From contig NZ_JBMHHY010000042.1 of assembly GCF_049739465.1 (NCBI RefSeq), forward strand, positions 1-64,000: DNA of 64,000 bases, written 5' to 3'. This stretch comes from Embleya sp049739465. Lineage in GTDB: Bacteria; Actinomycetota; Actinomycetes; Streptomycetales; Streptomycetaceae. The position numbers and the translations under genes are program-made. Shown here in pieces: positions 8,351 to 17,736 of the stretch (the stretch's first letter is position 1; every line of letters starts with the position of its first letter). The notes beneath the pieces are model-generated. The model was not told the origin of the DNA. It ran no database searches and worked only from the letters and a program-made list of their open reading frames with translations.

Positions 8351-9040
8351 ATGACCACGACCGAGACCGCCGAGACCGCCGGTGCCACCCCGACCTTCGC
8401 CGAGTCGCTGCGCAAGCGCTCGTGGGCCTTCCACCAGGAGGCCGAGGGCTCGGGCTTCCTCGAGGCGCTGATGAAGGGCGAGCTGACCCGGGACGCGTAC
8501 ACCGCGATGGTGGCCCAGCACTACTGGGCCTACGTGGTCCTCGACGACGCCGCGGACACCATGCGCAACGACCCGATCGGCGCCCCGTTCGCGGACGCCC
8601 GGCTGGACCGGCGGGCCATCCTGGAGGCCGACATGCGCTTCCTGGCCGGCGCCGACTGGAAGGAGCGGTGGCCCGCCAACGAGGCCACCCGGCGCTACGC
8701 CGACCGGATGCGGGAGAAGTGCTACGACTGGGCCGGCGGCTTCGTCGCGCACCACTACACCCGCTACCTCGGCGACATGTCCGGCGGCCAGTTCATCGCC
8801 AAGCAGATGCGCAAGCACTACGACCTGCCGGGCACCCAGGGCAGCGACTTCTACGTGTTCGACCGGCTCGGCGATCTGACCGTGTGGAAGGACGCCTACC
8901 GGGCCGCGATGAACAACGCCCCGTGGGACGCGCAGGAGCAGGAACTGGTGATCCAGGAGGTGCTGTTCGCGTACGACATCAACAGCGCCGTACTGCGCGA
9001 ACTCGGGCAGGACCTGGAGCGGTTCCGCAAGACCGCCTGA
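8351..9040 (+). CDS. hmuO: Biliverdin-producing heme oxygenase
   Basis: A 229-residue cytoplasmic enzyme that opens heme to biliverdin, CO and Fe2+. The proximal-histidine segment (FHQEAEGSGFL, near residues 32-42) and the distal-helix signature GDMSGGQFIAKQ (near 140-151) are both present, and the length matches bacterial HmuO. The ATG at 8351 follows gggaaacc. It is divergent from two surface proteins and a DUF2470 gene, with an iron-type box between. This supports a heme-iron acquisition unit in which this gene releases the iron. No HmuTUV transporter lies in the window. Confidence 0.93.
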   Translation: MTTTETAETAGATPTFAESLRKRSWAFHQEAEGSGFLEALMKGELTRDAYTAMVAQHYWAYVVLDDAADTMRNDPIGAPFADARLDRRAILEADMRFLAGADWKERWPANEATRRYADRMREKCYDWAGGFVAHHYTRYLGDMSGGQFIAKQMRKHYDLPGTQGSDFYVFDRLGDLTVWKDAYRAAMNNAPWDAQEQELVIQEVLFAYDINSAVLRELGQDLERFRKTA

Positions 9041-9119
9041 CCACTGCCCGACACCGCCCGACCGCCGCCCGACGCCCGGGCGGGACACACCGCACGCCCC
9101 GGGGGCCCACCGTTCGATG

Positions 9120-9141
9120 CGCCGTCCGACAATGGACGGCG
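9120..9141. terminator. Short hairpin after heme oxygenase
   Basis: CGCCGTCC/GGACGGCG arms of 8 bp surround a 6-nt loop, 80 bp after the heme oxygenase stop and 20 bp before the next start. It may end the heme oxygenase transcript or act in the leader of the ABC operon. Confidence 0.45.
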
Positions 9142-9161
9142 TATCGATCGGCAGGAGAGAG

Positions 9162-10151
9162 ATGACGAACTACCTGGTGCGGCGCGTCCTCGGCGTCGTC
9201 GTGGTCATGTTCGCCGTCGTGACCGGCCTGTTCCTGCTGCTGCACGCCTCCCCGGTGAGCCCGGTCAACCAGCTCGCGCCGCAGGTCGCGGCCGATCCGG
9301 TGGCCCGCGCCGCGGTCGAGCACCGGATGGGCCTGGATCGCCCGCTGCTCACCCAATACCTCGACTATCTCGGCGGCGCGCTGCACGGGGATCTGGGCAA
9401 CTCGCTCTACGACGACTCCTCGGTGGCCGACCAGATCGGCCGGGCGCTGCCGATCTCGCTCGAACTCGGGCTGCTCGCCTCGGTGTTCGCACTCGTCCCG
9501 GCTGCCCTCCTGGGCGCGTGGTCGGTGCTGCGCCGGGGCGGGGCGGTCGACCACGGCACCCGGGTGTTGACCGTGCTGGCGATGTCGCTGCCGGGCTACT
9601 GGCTCGCGGTGGTCGCGCTCGTACTGGTCGGCGACAGTCATCCCGACCTGCTCCCCAACGCGGGCGGCTTCGTCACCTTCACCGAGGACCCCGCGACCAA
9701 CCTGAAGGTGCTCGTGCTGCCCGCGATTGTGCTCGGCCTGGCCACCTTCGCGATGCTCACCCGCTCGTTGCGCGGCGGCCTGGCCGACGCGATGGCCTCC
9801 GACCACGCGCTGTTCGCGCGCGCGATGGGCGGGTCGCGATGGCTGACGCTGCGTCGGGTGGCGCTGCGCGGCGCGCTGGTGCCGACGCTGACGGTGGCCG
9901 GCGTATTGATCGGCGGGCTGCTCTCGGGCACCGTACTGATCGAGAACGTGTTCCAGATTCCGGGGATCGGGCAGCTGATGGTCACCGCCTTCCAGCGGCA
10001 GGACTATCCGCTCGCGCTGGGCGCGTGTGTGGCCACCTCGGCGATCTTCCTGCTGCTGAACCTGGTGGTCGACCTGCTCTACCCGCTGGTGGATCCGCGT
10101 ACCGGCGTCCACGGCCGCGGCCGGGACGAACTCGGGCGGGTGGCCGGATGA
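9162..10151 (+). CDS. ABC transporter permease, DppB/OppB type
   Basis: A 329-residue inner-membrane permease of the peptide/nickel importer family. It shows six hydrophobic segments and the family N-terminus (MTNYLVRRVLG). The BPD_transp_1 EAA-like loop around residues 215-245 (RAMGGSRWLTLRRVALRGAL) contacts the ATPase. GGAGAGAG precedes ATG 9162. It is the first gene of a tightly coupled operon (permease, permease, binding protein, two ATPases) and overlaps the next gene by 4 nt. The substrate is probably an oligopeptide or similar small molecule. Confidence 0.9.
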   Translation: MTNYLVRRVLGVVVVMFAVVTGLFLLLHASPVSPVNQLAPQVAADPVARAAVEHRMGLDRPLLTQYLDYLGGALHGDLGNSLYDDSSVADQIGRALPISLELGLLASVFALVPAALLGAWSVLRRGGAVDHGTRVLTVLAMSLPGYWLAVVALVLVGDSHPDLLPNAGGFVTFTEDPATNLKVLVLPAIVLGLATFAMLTRSLRGGLADAMASDHALFARAMGGSRWLTLRRVALRGALVPTLTVAGVLIGGLLSGTVLIENVFQIPGIGQLMVTAFQRQDYPLALGACVATSAIFLLLNLVVDLLYPLVDPRTGVHGRGRDELGRVAG

Positions 10152-11107
10152 GGGCCCGGCTGCGGCTGCCGCGCCTGGGCGTGGCCGGTTGGCTCGGGCT
10201 GACCTGCGTGCTGCTCTACCTCCTGGTCGCCACCGTCGGCCGGCTGCACGGCGACCCCACCGCACTGGTCACCCCGGGGCCCGAGGCGCCGTCGCTCGAC
10301 CATCCGTTCGGCACCGACCACCTCGGTCGCGACCTGCTCGCCCGGACCGCGCAGGGCGCCTGGACCTCGCTGCTGATCTGCCTGACCTCGGTCGGCTTCG
10401 CGGTCGTGGTCGGCATGCCGCTCGGCCTACTCGCCGGCTACCGGCACGGCGGCCGGCTGGACGGGCTGCTGATGCGCACGGTGGAAACCCTCCAGGCGCT
10501 CCCGCAGTTCGTCTTCGTGATGTTTCTGATCGGCCTGATGGGCACCGCGGACATGCACTTCGGGCCGGTCACCGTCGGCAACGGGGCCCGCGTGGCATTC
10601 GCCATCGGACTGGGCTTCGTGCCCTACTTCGCCCGGGTCGCGCGGGCCGCGACGGTGGTGGAGATGCAGGAGGACTACGTGGCCAACCTGCGCGGACTGG
10701 GCGTGCCGACCCGGGAGATCCTCTTTCGCGAGGTGCTGGTCAACGTCTGGCCGCCGGTGCTCGGCCAGGCGTGCCTGGCGATGGCCATCGCGGTCTTCGC
10801 CGAGGGCGGCCTGAGCTTCCTGGGCCTGGGCGTGGCCCCGCCGACGGCCACCCTGGGCAATCTGATCGCCGACGCCGGCGGGCAGATCATCGGCGGCGAC
10901 TGGTGGTACGCCACGCTGCCCGGCACGGTCCTGGTGCTCGGCATCCTGGGCTTCAACCTGCTCGGCGACCCGGCCGCGAGGCGCCCGGCACGATCGACCC
11001 AGACCCAGACCCAGACCCAGACCCAGACCCAGACCCCGACCCCAACCCCGACCCCAACCCCGATTCCGAGCCCGACTCCGAGCCCCATTTCGAAGGAGAC
11101 CCCGTGA
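10148..11107 (+). CDS. ABC transporter permease, DppC/OppC type
   Basis: A 319-residue second permease of the importer. The typical DHPFGTDHLGRDLLAR segment (about residues 50-65) precedes the transmembrane region, and the EAA loop (LRGLGVPTREILFREVL) is near 180-195. The last ~38 residues, after the final helix, are alternating Thr-Gln and Thr-Pro dipeptides encoded by hexanucleotide repeats (10998-11092). This tail is unusual for the family. The start is at the ATGA overlap with the upstream permease. The stop overlaps the GTG of the binding-protein gene. Confidence 0.9.
   Translation: MRARLRLPRLGVAGWLGLTCVLLYLLVATVGRLHGDPTALVTPGPEAPSLDHPFGTDHLGRDLLARTAQGAWTSLLICLTSVGFAVVVGMPLGLLAGYRHGGRLDGLLMRTVETLQALPQFVFVMFLIGLMGTADMHFGPVTVGNGARVAFAIGLGFVPYFARVARAATVVEMQEDYVANLRGLGVPTREILFREVLVNVWPPVLGQACLAMAIAVFAEGGLSFLGLGVAPPTATLGNLIADAGGQIIGGDWWYATLPGTVLVLGILGFNLLGDPAARRPARSTQTQTQTQTQTQTPTPTPTPTPIPSPTPSPISKETP
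10998..11092. repeat. In-frame hexanucleotide repeat in permease 3' end
   Basis: About six cagacc units, then ccgacc/ccaacc units and degenerate ccgagc units, encode the Thr-Gln/Thr-Pro tail of the DppC-like permease. Gains or losses of 6 bp would keep the frame. Confidence 0.8.
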
Positions 11108-12687
11108 CACCGGTACGCACAGTCGGCCTGAACCGTCGAGGCTTTCTCGGCCTCGCGGCGCTCGCGGCGGCCGGCGGCACGGGCGTGCTCACCGCGTGTT
11201 CGAGCTCCTCCGGTGCCAAGCGGGTGGCCGACCGGCACCGGGACGGCATCCTGCGGATCGGCGTCGCCTCCGCGCCCAGCAGCCTCAATCCGCTCGACTC
11301 CGGCTCGGAGATCACCCGGTGGATCGCCGAGCCGATCATGGAGAGCCTGTACGGCTACGACGCCAAGCTCGCCTCGGTGCCGCTCCTGGCCGACGGCGAA
11401 CCGGAGCTCAGCGACGACAAGTTGGCCTGGACGATCCGCCTGCGTCAAGGCGTGACCTGGCACAACGGCGCGCCGTTCACGGCGGACGACGTGGTGGCCA
11501 CCCTCGCGCACATGCTCGATCTGGCGGCGGGCAGCGAGTGGATCACCTACATGCTCGGCTACCTCTCCCGGTTCGAGAAGGTGGACGAGCACACGGTACG
11601 GATCGTGCTGAGCAAGCCCTACGGCCTGCTCCGCTCGCACCTGACCAACCTGCCCATCACCCACAAGGACTTCGTGGCCCGCAAGGACACCATGATGGGC
11701 ACCGGGCCGTACCGGCTGGACCGGTTCGTGGCCGGCCAGAGCTTCACCCTCTCCCGCTTCGACCGCTACCACGGCGGCCAGTACAGCGGCGGCGCCGCGC
11801 CCGCGTTCAAGGGCATCGAGTACACCGTCTTCAGCGACGCCAACACCCGGGTACTGAGCCTGCGGCAGGGCAAGGTCGACCTGATCACCACGCCGTCCTT
11901 CGCCACGTTCGACACGATCCGCAGGGACAAGTCGCTGGCGCTGGTGCTCACCGAGGCGCCACTGGACGTGCTCAGCTACGTGATGATGCGCAAGGAGCCG
12001 TTCAGCGACCCCGACTTCCGTAGGGCGGTCGCGCTCTCGATGGACCGCCAGGGCGTACTCCAGCGGGTGTACGGCGGCGAGGGCACCATCGGGCAGGGGC
12101 CGATCGGGCCTGCCGAACTCGGCTACGACGCCGCGTTGCAGCCCTTCCCGCCCACGCCGGACCTGACCCGGGCCCGCGAGTCGCTGGCCCGGGCCAAGAC
12201 GTCCAAGCGCTCGTTCACCGTCACCATCGGTACCAACCAGGGGATCCGCGACATCGCCCAGGTGCTGGTCGCGGGCTGGAAGCAGGTCGGCCTCGACGTC
12301 ACCATCGAGCAACTCCCGGGCGGGCCATGGTCGAACAAGTGGCTCTCGCGCGACTACGACATGCTGATGAACACCTTCTCGTCGGGCTTCACGTCCGGCC
12401 CGGCGAACTACCTCACCCTCGCCCCGGCGGGCTCCACCAACGTGCTCTCCTGCGGCTACGCCAACCCCGAGGTGGACCGGCTGATCGACACCATCTGGCA
12501 GACCTCGGACGCCGCGGAACGGGTGGCCGCGCTGGGCCGGGTGGACCGGTTGCTCGCGGAGGACGCGGTGATCACCCCGCCGGTGTACCCGAAGCTGGCG
12601 CTCGCCCAGCGGGCCGAACTGTCGCCGTTGGACCCGACGATGTTGCGGATCAGCCGGCTCGATCCGCAACACCTGCGGTTCGTTTGA
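11104..12687 (+). CDS. Peptide-type ABC importer substrate-binding lipoprotein
   Basis: A 527-residue SBP_bac_5 protein. The N-terminus has a twin-arginine motif (RRGFLGLA) and a lipobox (LTAC, cysteine near residue 37), so it should be exported by Tat and lipid-anchored. The mature part carries the family hallmarks LTWTIRLRQGVTWHNGAPFTADDV-like (LAWTIRLRQGVTWHNGAPF here) and GTGPYRL. GTG 11104 overlaps the permease stop by 4 nt. Its binding specificity would set the substrate of the whole importer and cannot be read from sequence. Confidence 0.9.
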   Translation: MTPVRTVGLNRRGFLGLAALAAAGGTGVLTACSSSSGAKRVADRHRDGILRIGVASAPSSLNPLDSGSEITRWIAEPIMESLYGYDAKLASVPLLADGEPELSDDKLAWTIRLRQGVTWHNGAPFTADDVVATLAHMLDLAAGSEWITYMLGYLSRFEKVDEHTVRIVLSKPYGLLRSHLTNLPITHKDFVARKDTMMGTGPYRLDRFVAGQSFTLSRFDRYHGGQYSGGAAPAFKGIEYTVFSDANTRVLSLRQGKVDLITTPSFATFDTIRRDKSLALVLTEAPLDVLSYVMMRKEPFSDPDFRRAVALSMDRQGVLQRVYGGEGTIGQGPIGPAELGYDAALQPFPPTPDLTRARESLARAKTSKRSFTVTIGTNQGIRDIAQVLVAGWKQVGLDVTIEQLPGGPWSNKWLSRDYDMLMNTFSSGFTSGPANYLTLAPAGSTNVLSCGYANPEVDRLIDTIWQTSDAAERVAALGRVDRLLAEDAVITPPVYPKLALAQRAELSPLDPTMLRISRLDPQHLRFV

Positions 12688-13682
12688 TGACGAGTACGAG
12701 TACGAGTACGAGGACGAGCGCGAGCGCGACGCCGCTGTTGCGGGTGCGCGATCTCGACGTCACCTATCGCGGGTCGGCCGGTTCGGTGCCCGCGGTGCGC
12801 GGGGTCTCCTTCGACGTGGCGCCGGGCGAGATCCTGGGTCTGGTCGGCGAGTCGGGCAGCGGCAAGAGCAGCGTGTGTGCCGCGCTGACCGGCCTGCTGC
12901 CGGCCGGTGCGCGGCGCCGGGCGGCGGGCCTCGAGTTCGAGGGCGCGGACCTGGTCGCGATGCGCGAGCGGGAACTGCGCCGGGTACGCGGTCGCCGACT
13001 GGCGTTCGTTCCGCAACAGCCGATGACCTCGCTGGCGCCGACCACCCCGGTGGTGCGCCAACTGCGCTGGTATCTCGGCGATCGGCTCGACGATGTCGAG
13101 GTACGCGAGACGCTGCTCGGGATCGGCCTGGGTCCGGTCCTGGACCGGCCGCACGATCTGCCGGGCGGCTTCTCCGGCGGGCAACTCCAGCGGGTGGTGA
13201 TCGCGATCGCGGCGCTGGCCCACGAGCCCGCGCTGCTCCTCGCCGACGAGCCGACCACGACCCTGGACGCGACCGTACAGGCGCAGGTGTTGCGGTTGTT
13301 GCTGACCCTGCGGGACAAGCTCGGGCTGGCCATGGTCTACGTCTCGCACGACCTCGCGGTGGTGTCCACGATCTGTGATCGGGTGGGCGTGATGTACGGC
13401 GGGCGGCTCGTGGAGACGGCGCCGGTGCGGGAGATCTTCGCCGCGCCCCGGCATCCGTACACCAGGGCGCTGATCGCCGCGATGCCCGCCACGACCCCGG
13501 CCGACCGACCGCTGCGCGCGGTCGAGGGCAGCCCGGACGGCGCGAACCTGCTCCCCGGCTGCCCGTTCGCGCCGCGCTGCCCGGACGTGCTGGACGTGTG
13601 CCACGAGCGTATGCCCGACCCGATCCGGCACGGCCCGAACGAGGTGCGGTGCCACTGCGTGGGGCGGGGGGATGGGTCGTGA
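12687..13682 (+). CDS. ABC importer ATPase, DppD/OppD type
   Basis: A 331-residue ATP-binding subunit with Walker A GESGSGKSS, Q-loop FVPQQP, signature FSGGQLQR, Walker B LLLADEPTTTLD and H-loop SHD. The C-terminal oligopeptide-ATPase domain has the cysteine cluster CPFAPRCPDVLDVC that may hold an iron-sulfur cluster in this family. The start ATG overlaps the previous stop. The first ten residues alternate Thr-Ser, encoded by acgagt hexamers at 12690-12730. Confidence 0.92.
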   Translation: MTSTSTSTRTSASATPLLRVRDLDVTYRGSAGSVPAVRGVSFDVAPGEILGLVGESGSGKSSVCAALTGLLPAGARRRAAGLEFEGADLVAMRERELRRVRGRRLAFVPQQPMTSLAPTTPVVRQLRWYLGDRLDDVEVRETLLGIGLGPVLDRPHDLPGGFSGGQLQRVVIAIAALAHEPALLLADEPTTTLDATVQAQVLRLLLTLRDKLGLAMVYVSHDLAVVSTICDRVGVMYGGRLVETAPVREIFAAPRHPYTRALIAAMPATTPADRPLRAVEGSPDGANLLPGCPFAPRCPDVLDVCHERMPDPIRHGPNEVRCHCVGRGDGS

Positions 13683-13845
13683 CGGCGGCGTCGAGCGCGC
13701 GCGGGCCGGGCCTCGGGCGTGTGGGGGGCGATCCGGGCCGCCGTCGGGTGGAACGGGAGGCCGCGCTTTCGGGCGCGCGCGGGCCGGCCGTCGGGTTCGG
13801 TGCGCGCGATGTGGGCTGTCACCGGGGGGACGAGGGGGTCGGGTC

Positions 13846-14826
13846 GTGACCGCGTTGTTGGGCGTGTCCGGGCTGACCAGGCGGTTCACCCTGCCGCGTG
13901 CGCCGGGATTTCGGCGGGTCGGGCCGCGGGTGGTGGCGGCGGTCGAGGATGTCTCGTTCGAGGTGGCGGCCGGGGAGGTGCTCACGATCGTCGGGGAGTC
14001 CGGGTCCGGGAAGACCACCGTGGCCCGCGTGCTCGCGGGTCTCGATACCGCGACGGCCGGCACCGTCTCGCTCGCCGGGCGCGAGTTGGCCGGCGTCCGT
14101 ACCCCCGCCGATCAGCGGCTGATCCAACTGGTCACGCAGAACCCGCGCGCCGCGTTCAACCGCCGGCGCACCCTGCGGCACGCGTTGCATCAGCCGCTGC
14201 GGGTGCACGGGTTGGCCGCGAACCGGGCCGAACGGGACGCGCTGGTCCTGGATCTGGTCGAGCGGGTGGGCCTGACGGCGGATCACCTGGACCGGCTGCC
14301 CGGTGAGGTCAGCGGCGGCGAACTGGCCCGCCTGGTGCTCGCGCGCGCGTTGTCGGTGCGCCCGCGCGTCCTGGTGTTGGACGAGCCGACCGCGAGCCTG
14401 GACGCGAGTGTCAAGGCGACGGTGGTCGAGCTGCTGCTGCGGCTGCGGGCCGACCTGGACCTGGCGATCGTGGTGATCACCCACGAGATCGACATCGCCC
14501 GCCGGCTCGCCGATCGGGCTGCGGTGATGTACCTGGGGCGGATCGTGGAACTGGGCCCGGCCGAGCGGGTGCTGGCCCGGCCGCGGCATCCGTATCCGCT
14601 CGCCCTGCTGGCCAGTGTGCCGGTGCCCGATCCGGCCCGGGTCGGCCCGGCGAGCGCGGCGGCCCTCGGCGAGGGCATCGTCGGCGAGGTGCCCTCGCCG
14701 CTCGACCCGCCGGCCGGTTGCGGGTACCACCCGCGCTGTCCGTTCGCGACCGAGGTGTGCGTCGAACGGCGACCGCTCGCCGAACCGCTCGGCGACGTGG
14801 AGGTGGCCTGCCACCACCCTCGGTGA
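13846..14826 (+). CDS. ABC importer ATPase, DppF/OppF type
   Basis: A 326-residue second ATPase with Walker A GESGSGKTT, signature VSGGELAR, Walker B LVLDEPTASLD, H-loop THE and the C-terminal cluster CGYHPRCPFATEVC. I place the start at GTG 13846 (VTALLGVSGLTRRF), where similarity to the family begins. The frame is open back to 13672, but that extension is Arg/Gly-rich. The 163 bp before the start contain no other gene. It is the last gene of the importer operon and converges closely with the next gene, 2 nt between stops. Confidence 0.9.
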   Translation: MTALLGVSGLTRRFTLPRAPGFRRVGPRVVAAVEDVSFEVAAGEVLTIVGESGSGKTTVARVLAGLDTATAGTVSLAGRELAGVRTPADQRLIQLVTQNPRAAFNRRRTLRHALHQPLRVHGLAANRAERDALVLDLVERVGLTADHLDRLPGEVSGGELARLVLARALSVRPRVLVLDEPTASLDASVKATVVELLLRLRADLDLAIVVITHEIDIARRLADRAAVMYLGRIVELGPAERVLARPRHPYPLALLASVPVPDPARVGPASAAALGEGIVGEVPSPLDPPAGCGYHPRCPFATEVCVERRPLAEPLGDVEVACHHPR

Positions 14827-14828
14827 GT

Positions 14829-15269
14829 TCAGGCCGATATCGGCGCGCCGGCCGGCCCGAGCAGCCGCCCGGCGACCACCTCCGGGTCGAGCCGGAAGAT
14901 CCGGTGCGGCCGACCCGTGTCCCACGTGCGCGGCAGCAGCCGGGCCAGCCGGGTGCACTCGGTCGGCTCGTCCACCCGCAGCACCCGCCCGGTGACGGTG
15001 ACCGTCCAGCCGGTGTGCGCGTGTGGGTCGTAGGAGTCCGCCTCGAACGCGCAGACACAGTCGTGCAGCGCCGCGTGCACGCGCTGGTCGGCCGCCGTGC
15101 GGAAGGTGAGCGCACCCCGGTCGAAGCGGAAGTGCACCGGCAGGATCGCGGGCAGCGCGTCCAGGTTGAACACGACCCGGCCGATCGGCACCGAGGCCAT
15201 CAGGCCCAGCGCGTCCCTCGGGGCGAGGTCCACCGGCGCCCCGGGGTGTCGAATCGTGTCGTCCGCCAT
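14829..15269 (-). CDS. Pyridoxamine 5'-phosphate oxidase-family protein
   Basis: A 146-residue split-barrel flavin/F420-binding-fold protein. GRVVFNLDALPAILPVHFRF and the GWTVTVTGRVLRVDEP strand match the small actinobacterial PNPOx-like group, which often binds FMN or heme rather than acting in vitamin B6 synthesis. It is a single gene, convergent with the importer operon and divergent from the hopanoid operon. Its substrate is unknown. Confidence 0.75.
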   Translation of the reverse strand: MADDTIRHPGAPVDLAPRDALGLMASVPIGRVVFNLDALPAILPVHFRFDRGALTFRTAADQRVHAALHDCVCAFEADSYDPHAHTGWTVTVTGRVLRVDEPTECTRLARLLPRTWDTGRPHRIFRLDPEVVAGRLLGPAGAPISA

Positions 15270-15829
15270 CCCTCAAGCTTGCCCGCGCGCGGCCGGCGTG
15301 CGCAGGGGCAAAAGTCCCGGATGCGCGGACCGTTAGGCGACCCGGGTCGACTGTGGTCGCGCATTCGGGTATCGATTCGGTCTACGGCGGCGTGTCGACG
15401 CGCGCGCTATCCTCCGGGTATTCCGCAAATCCGGAAAGTTGATCAACATTTCGCCGGCCACTCGCTTTATCGACCCCGCTTGGTCCATTGGGCACGGATA
15501 ATCGCGGTACTCCTCATGCGGAAGGCGGAACTCCGCACTACTCCACAGGGAGGGTTCGCGGAACGAAACCTCCCCAGGTGCCCGGAATCCACCAGGGCAT
15601 GCCGGACGTCCTGTGTGGTACGGGGAACACCATCGCCGGCCAGGGCGTTCGTGGTGATAACAAAAGTGTTTCGTGAAGGAAAAGTCCGGGTGAGCTATGA
15701 CACGCGTGTTCTCGGTGCTTGATCGATCCGACTTCGATCGGGCAAGCTGAACCGTCAGACCGACCGGGACGGCACGAATTCCTGGCCAACTGTAATGTTG
15801 GGAATGTTTTCGGGGGCCCAGGGAGAGTT
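15270..15829. other. 560-bp gene-free region upstream of hopanoid operon
   Basis: No convincing gene is visible on either strand; short frames such as 15488-15676 lack a ribosome site and protein-like composition. The stretch between two divergent genes must hold the promoter of the hopanoid operon. A gatcgatccgacttcgatc imperfect repeat lies at about 15722-15740. Confidence 0.6.
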
Positions 15830-16729
15830 ATGGGGAGTGATTCCCGCGGTCTCGAGCGCGAGCCCGACACGGGCCTGGACGACTCGGCGGGCATCGACGC
15901 CGCGGTCATCGACCCGGACGTGGTCATGCGCCAGGCCGGCCACGAGAACTTTCCCGTGGCGATGGGGATCCTGCGTCCCGACCACCGCCGGCACCTGCTG
16001 GCCGTCTACGGCTTCGCCCGCCTGGTGGACGACATCGGCGACGAGGCGCGAGGGGATCGACTCGCCCAGCTCGACGCGTTCGAGCAGGACCTGCGCCGCG
16101 TCTACACCGGCACCCCCAGGCTCGAGGTGCTGCGCCGGCTGCAACCGAGCGTGCGCGAACTCGACCTGCCGATCGAGCCGTTCCTGGGGCTGATCCAGGC
16201 CAACCGGCAGGACCAGGTGGTCCGCCGCTACGCGACCCATGCGGACTTGGTCGCCTACTGTGCGCTGTCCGCCGATCCGGTCGGCCGGATCGTGCTGCAC
16301 GTGTTCGGCCGGGCCACCGAGGAGCGGATCGCTTACTCCGACGAGATCTGCACCGCGCTGCAGATCGTCGAGCACCTGCAGGACGTCGTCGAGGACCTGG
16401 GCCGCGACCGGATCTACCTCCCCCAGGAGGACCTGGACCGGTTCGGCGTCACCGAGGCCGATCTGGCCGCGCCCACCGCGACGCCCGCCGTACGCCGACT
16501 GATCGCCTACGAAGCCCACCGCGCGACGTTGTTGTTGCGCTCCGGCGCACCGCTCGCGGGGACACTGCGAGGGCGCGAACGCCTCGCGATCGCCGGATTC
16601 GTGGCCGGCGGACGAGCGGCCGTGTCCGCGATCAAGGACGTCGGCTTCGACGTCCTGGCCCATCGGGCCAAGCCCGGTAGGGCCACCCTGTTGCGCGAGC
16701 TGTCCGGCGTACTGGTACGAAAGAGGTAA
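15830..16729 (+). CDS. hpnC: Squalene synthase HpnC (hydroxysqualene synthase step)
   Basis: A 299-residue member of the squalene/phytoene synthase family. The aspartate-rich motifs are VDDIGDE (about residues 66-72) and LQDVVEDLGRDRIYLP (about 183-198). In bacterial three-enzyme squalene synthesis HpnC converts presqualene diphosphate to hydroxysqualene. GGGAGAG lies just upstream of ATG 15830. It is the first gene of a seven-gene rightward operon, in the same hpnC-hpnD-hpnE order found in many actinobacteria, and this order distinguishes it from HpnD. Confidence 0.92.
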   Translation: MGSDSRGLEREPDTGLDDSAGIDAAVIDPDVVMRQAGHENFPVAMGILRPDHRRHLLAVYGFARLVDDIGDEARGDRLAQLDAFEQDLRRVYTGTPRLEVLRRLQPSVRELDLPIEPFLGLIQANRQDQVVRRYATHADLVAYCALSADPVGRIVLHVFGRATEERIAYSDEICTALQIVEHLQDVVEDLGRDRIYLPQEDLDRFGVTEADLAAPTATPAVRRLIAYEAHRATLLLRSGAPLAGTLRGRERLAIAGFVAGGRAAVSAIKDVGFDVLAHRAKPGRATLLRELSGVLVRKR

Positions 16730-16739
16730 AAGGGGAACC

Positions 16740-17621
16740 ATGGACGTCGACGCTTCGTATGCGTATTGCGAGCGCCTGACCCGCAATCAGGCGCGCAACT
16801 TCTACTACGGCATCAGGCTGCTGCCCGAGCCCAAGCGGCTCGCGCTCAGTGCCGTGTACGCCTTCGCGCGCGAGATCGACGACATCGGCGACGGCGACCT
16901 GCCGGCCGATCGTAAGGTCGCCGAGTTGGCCCGGATGCGCAAGCAGCTCAAGGACCTGAGCGCGGATCGAGACCCGGTCGCGGTCGCGCTCGCCGACGCC
17001 GCGACCCGCTTCCCGATCCCGCTGTCCGCGCTCGACGAGCTGATCGACGGCGTCGAGATGGACGTGCGCGAGACCGCGTACGAGACCTTCGACGAGCTGC
17101 GGGTCTACTGCCGCTGCGTGGCGGGCACCGTGGGCCGGCTCTCGCTGGGCATCTTCGGCTCGCGCGACTCGCTGCACGCGCCCGACCTCGCGGACACCCT
17201 GGGCATCGCGCTGCAGATCACCAACATCCTCCGCGACATCAAGGAGGACAAGGACAACGGCCGGGTCTACCTGCCCCGCGAGGACCTGGCCAAGTTCGGC
17301 CTGGAGGACGCGTGGCACAGGGACGGCCGGTTCACCCAGAGCGCCGCCTTCGACGACCTGGTCCGGTTCGAGGGCGAACGCGCCGAGCAGCTCTTCGAGC
17401 GGGGGCTGACCCTGCTTCCGCTCCTTGATCGGCGCAGCGCCGCCAGCACCGGCGCGATGGCGGGCATCTATCGCCGGCTGCTGACCAGAATCCGTGAGGA
17501 ACCGGGTCAGGTACTGATAGGTCGGCTCTCGCTCCCGGGCTGGGAGAAGGCCGAGATCGCCACCCGCGCACTGGCCGGCCTGCCGGTCGGCGCGCACTCG
17601 TTGCTCGCCCGCAGGCGGTGA
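16740..17621 (+). CDS. hpnD: Presqualene diphosphate synthase HpnD
   Basis: A 293-residue squalene/phytoene synthase-family enzyme that joins two farnesyl diphosphates head-to-head to presqualene diphosphate. It has YAFAREIDDIGDG (first Asp motif), RNFYYGIRLL near the N-terminus and ILRDIKEDKDNGRVYLP (second Asp motif). AAAAGGGG precedes ATG 16740, 10 bp after hpnC. The 97-bp gap after it is rich in short GGCC hairpins but has no terminator-like T tract. Confidence 0.93.
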   Translation: MDVDASYAYCERLTRNQARNFYYGIRLLPEPKRLALSAVYAFAREIDDIGDGDLPADRKVAELARMRKQLKDLSADRDPVAVALADAATRFPIPLSALDELIDGVEMDVRETAYETFDELRVYCRCVAGTVGRLSLGIFGSRDSLHAPDLADTLGIALQITNILRDIKEDKDNGRVYLPREDLAKFGLEDAWHRDGRFTQSAAFDDLVRFEGERAEQLFERGLTLLPLLDRRSAASTGAMAGIYRRLLTRIREEPGQVLIGRLSLPGWEKAEIATRALAGLPVGAHSLLARRR

Positions 17622-17736
17622 ACCTCCGGTGTCGTGCCGCCGGGCGCGACACTGGCGATGACCGGCCCGAGGCCGGTGTGGCAAACCGGCCGCAGGGGCC
17701 GGTACAGGGATTGATCACGTGGGTACGGAGCAAGGC

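Noticed and set aside
13683..13845. Extra small gene or N-terminal extension between the two importer ATPases
   Set aside because: The frame is Arg/Gly-rich without family similarity. The second ggtcgtgac start context at 13842 fits the family N-terminus.
15488..15676. 62-residue frame upstream of hpnC
   Set aside because: No ribosome site and mixed codon use. More likely leader or promoter DNA.
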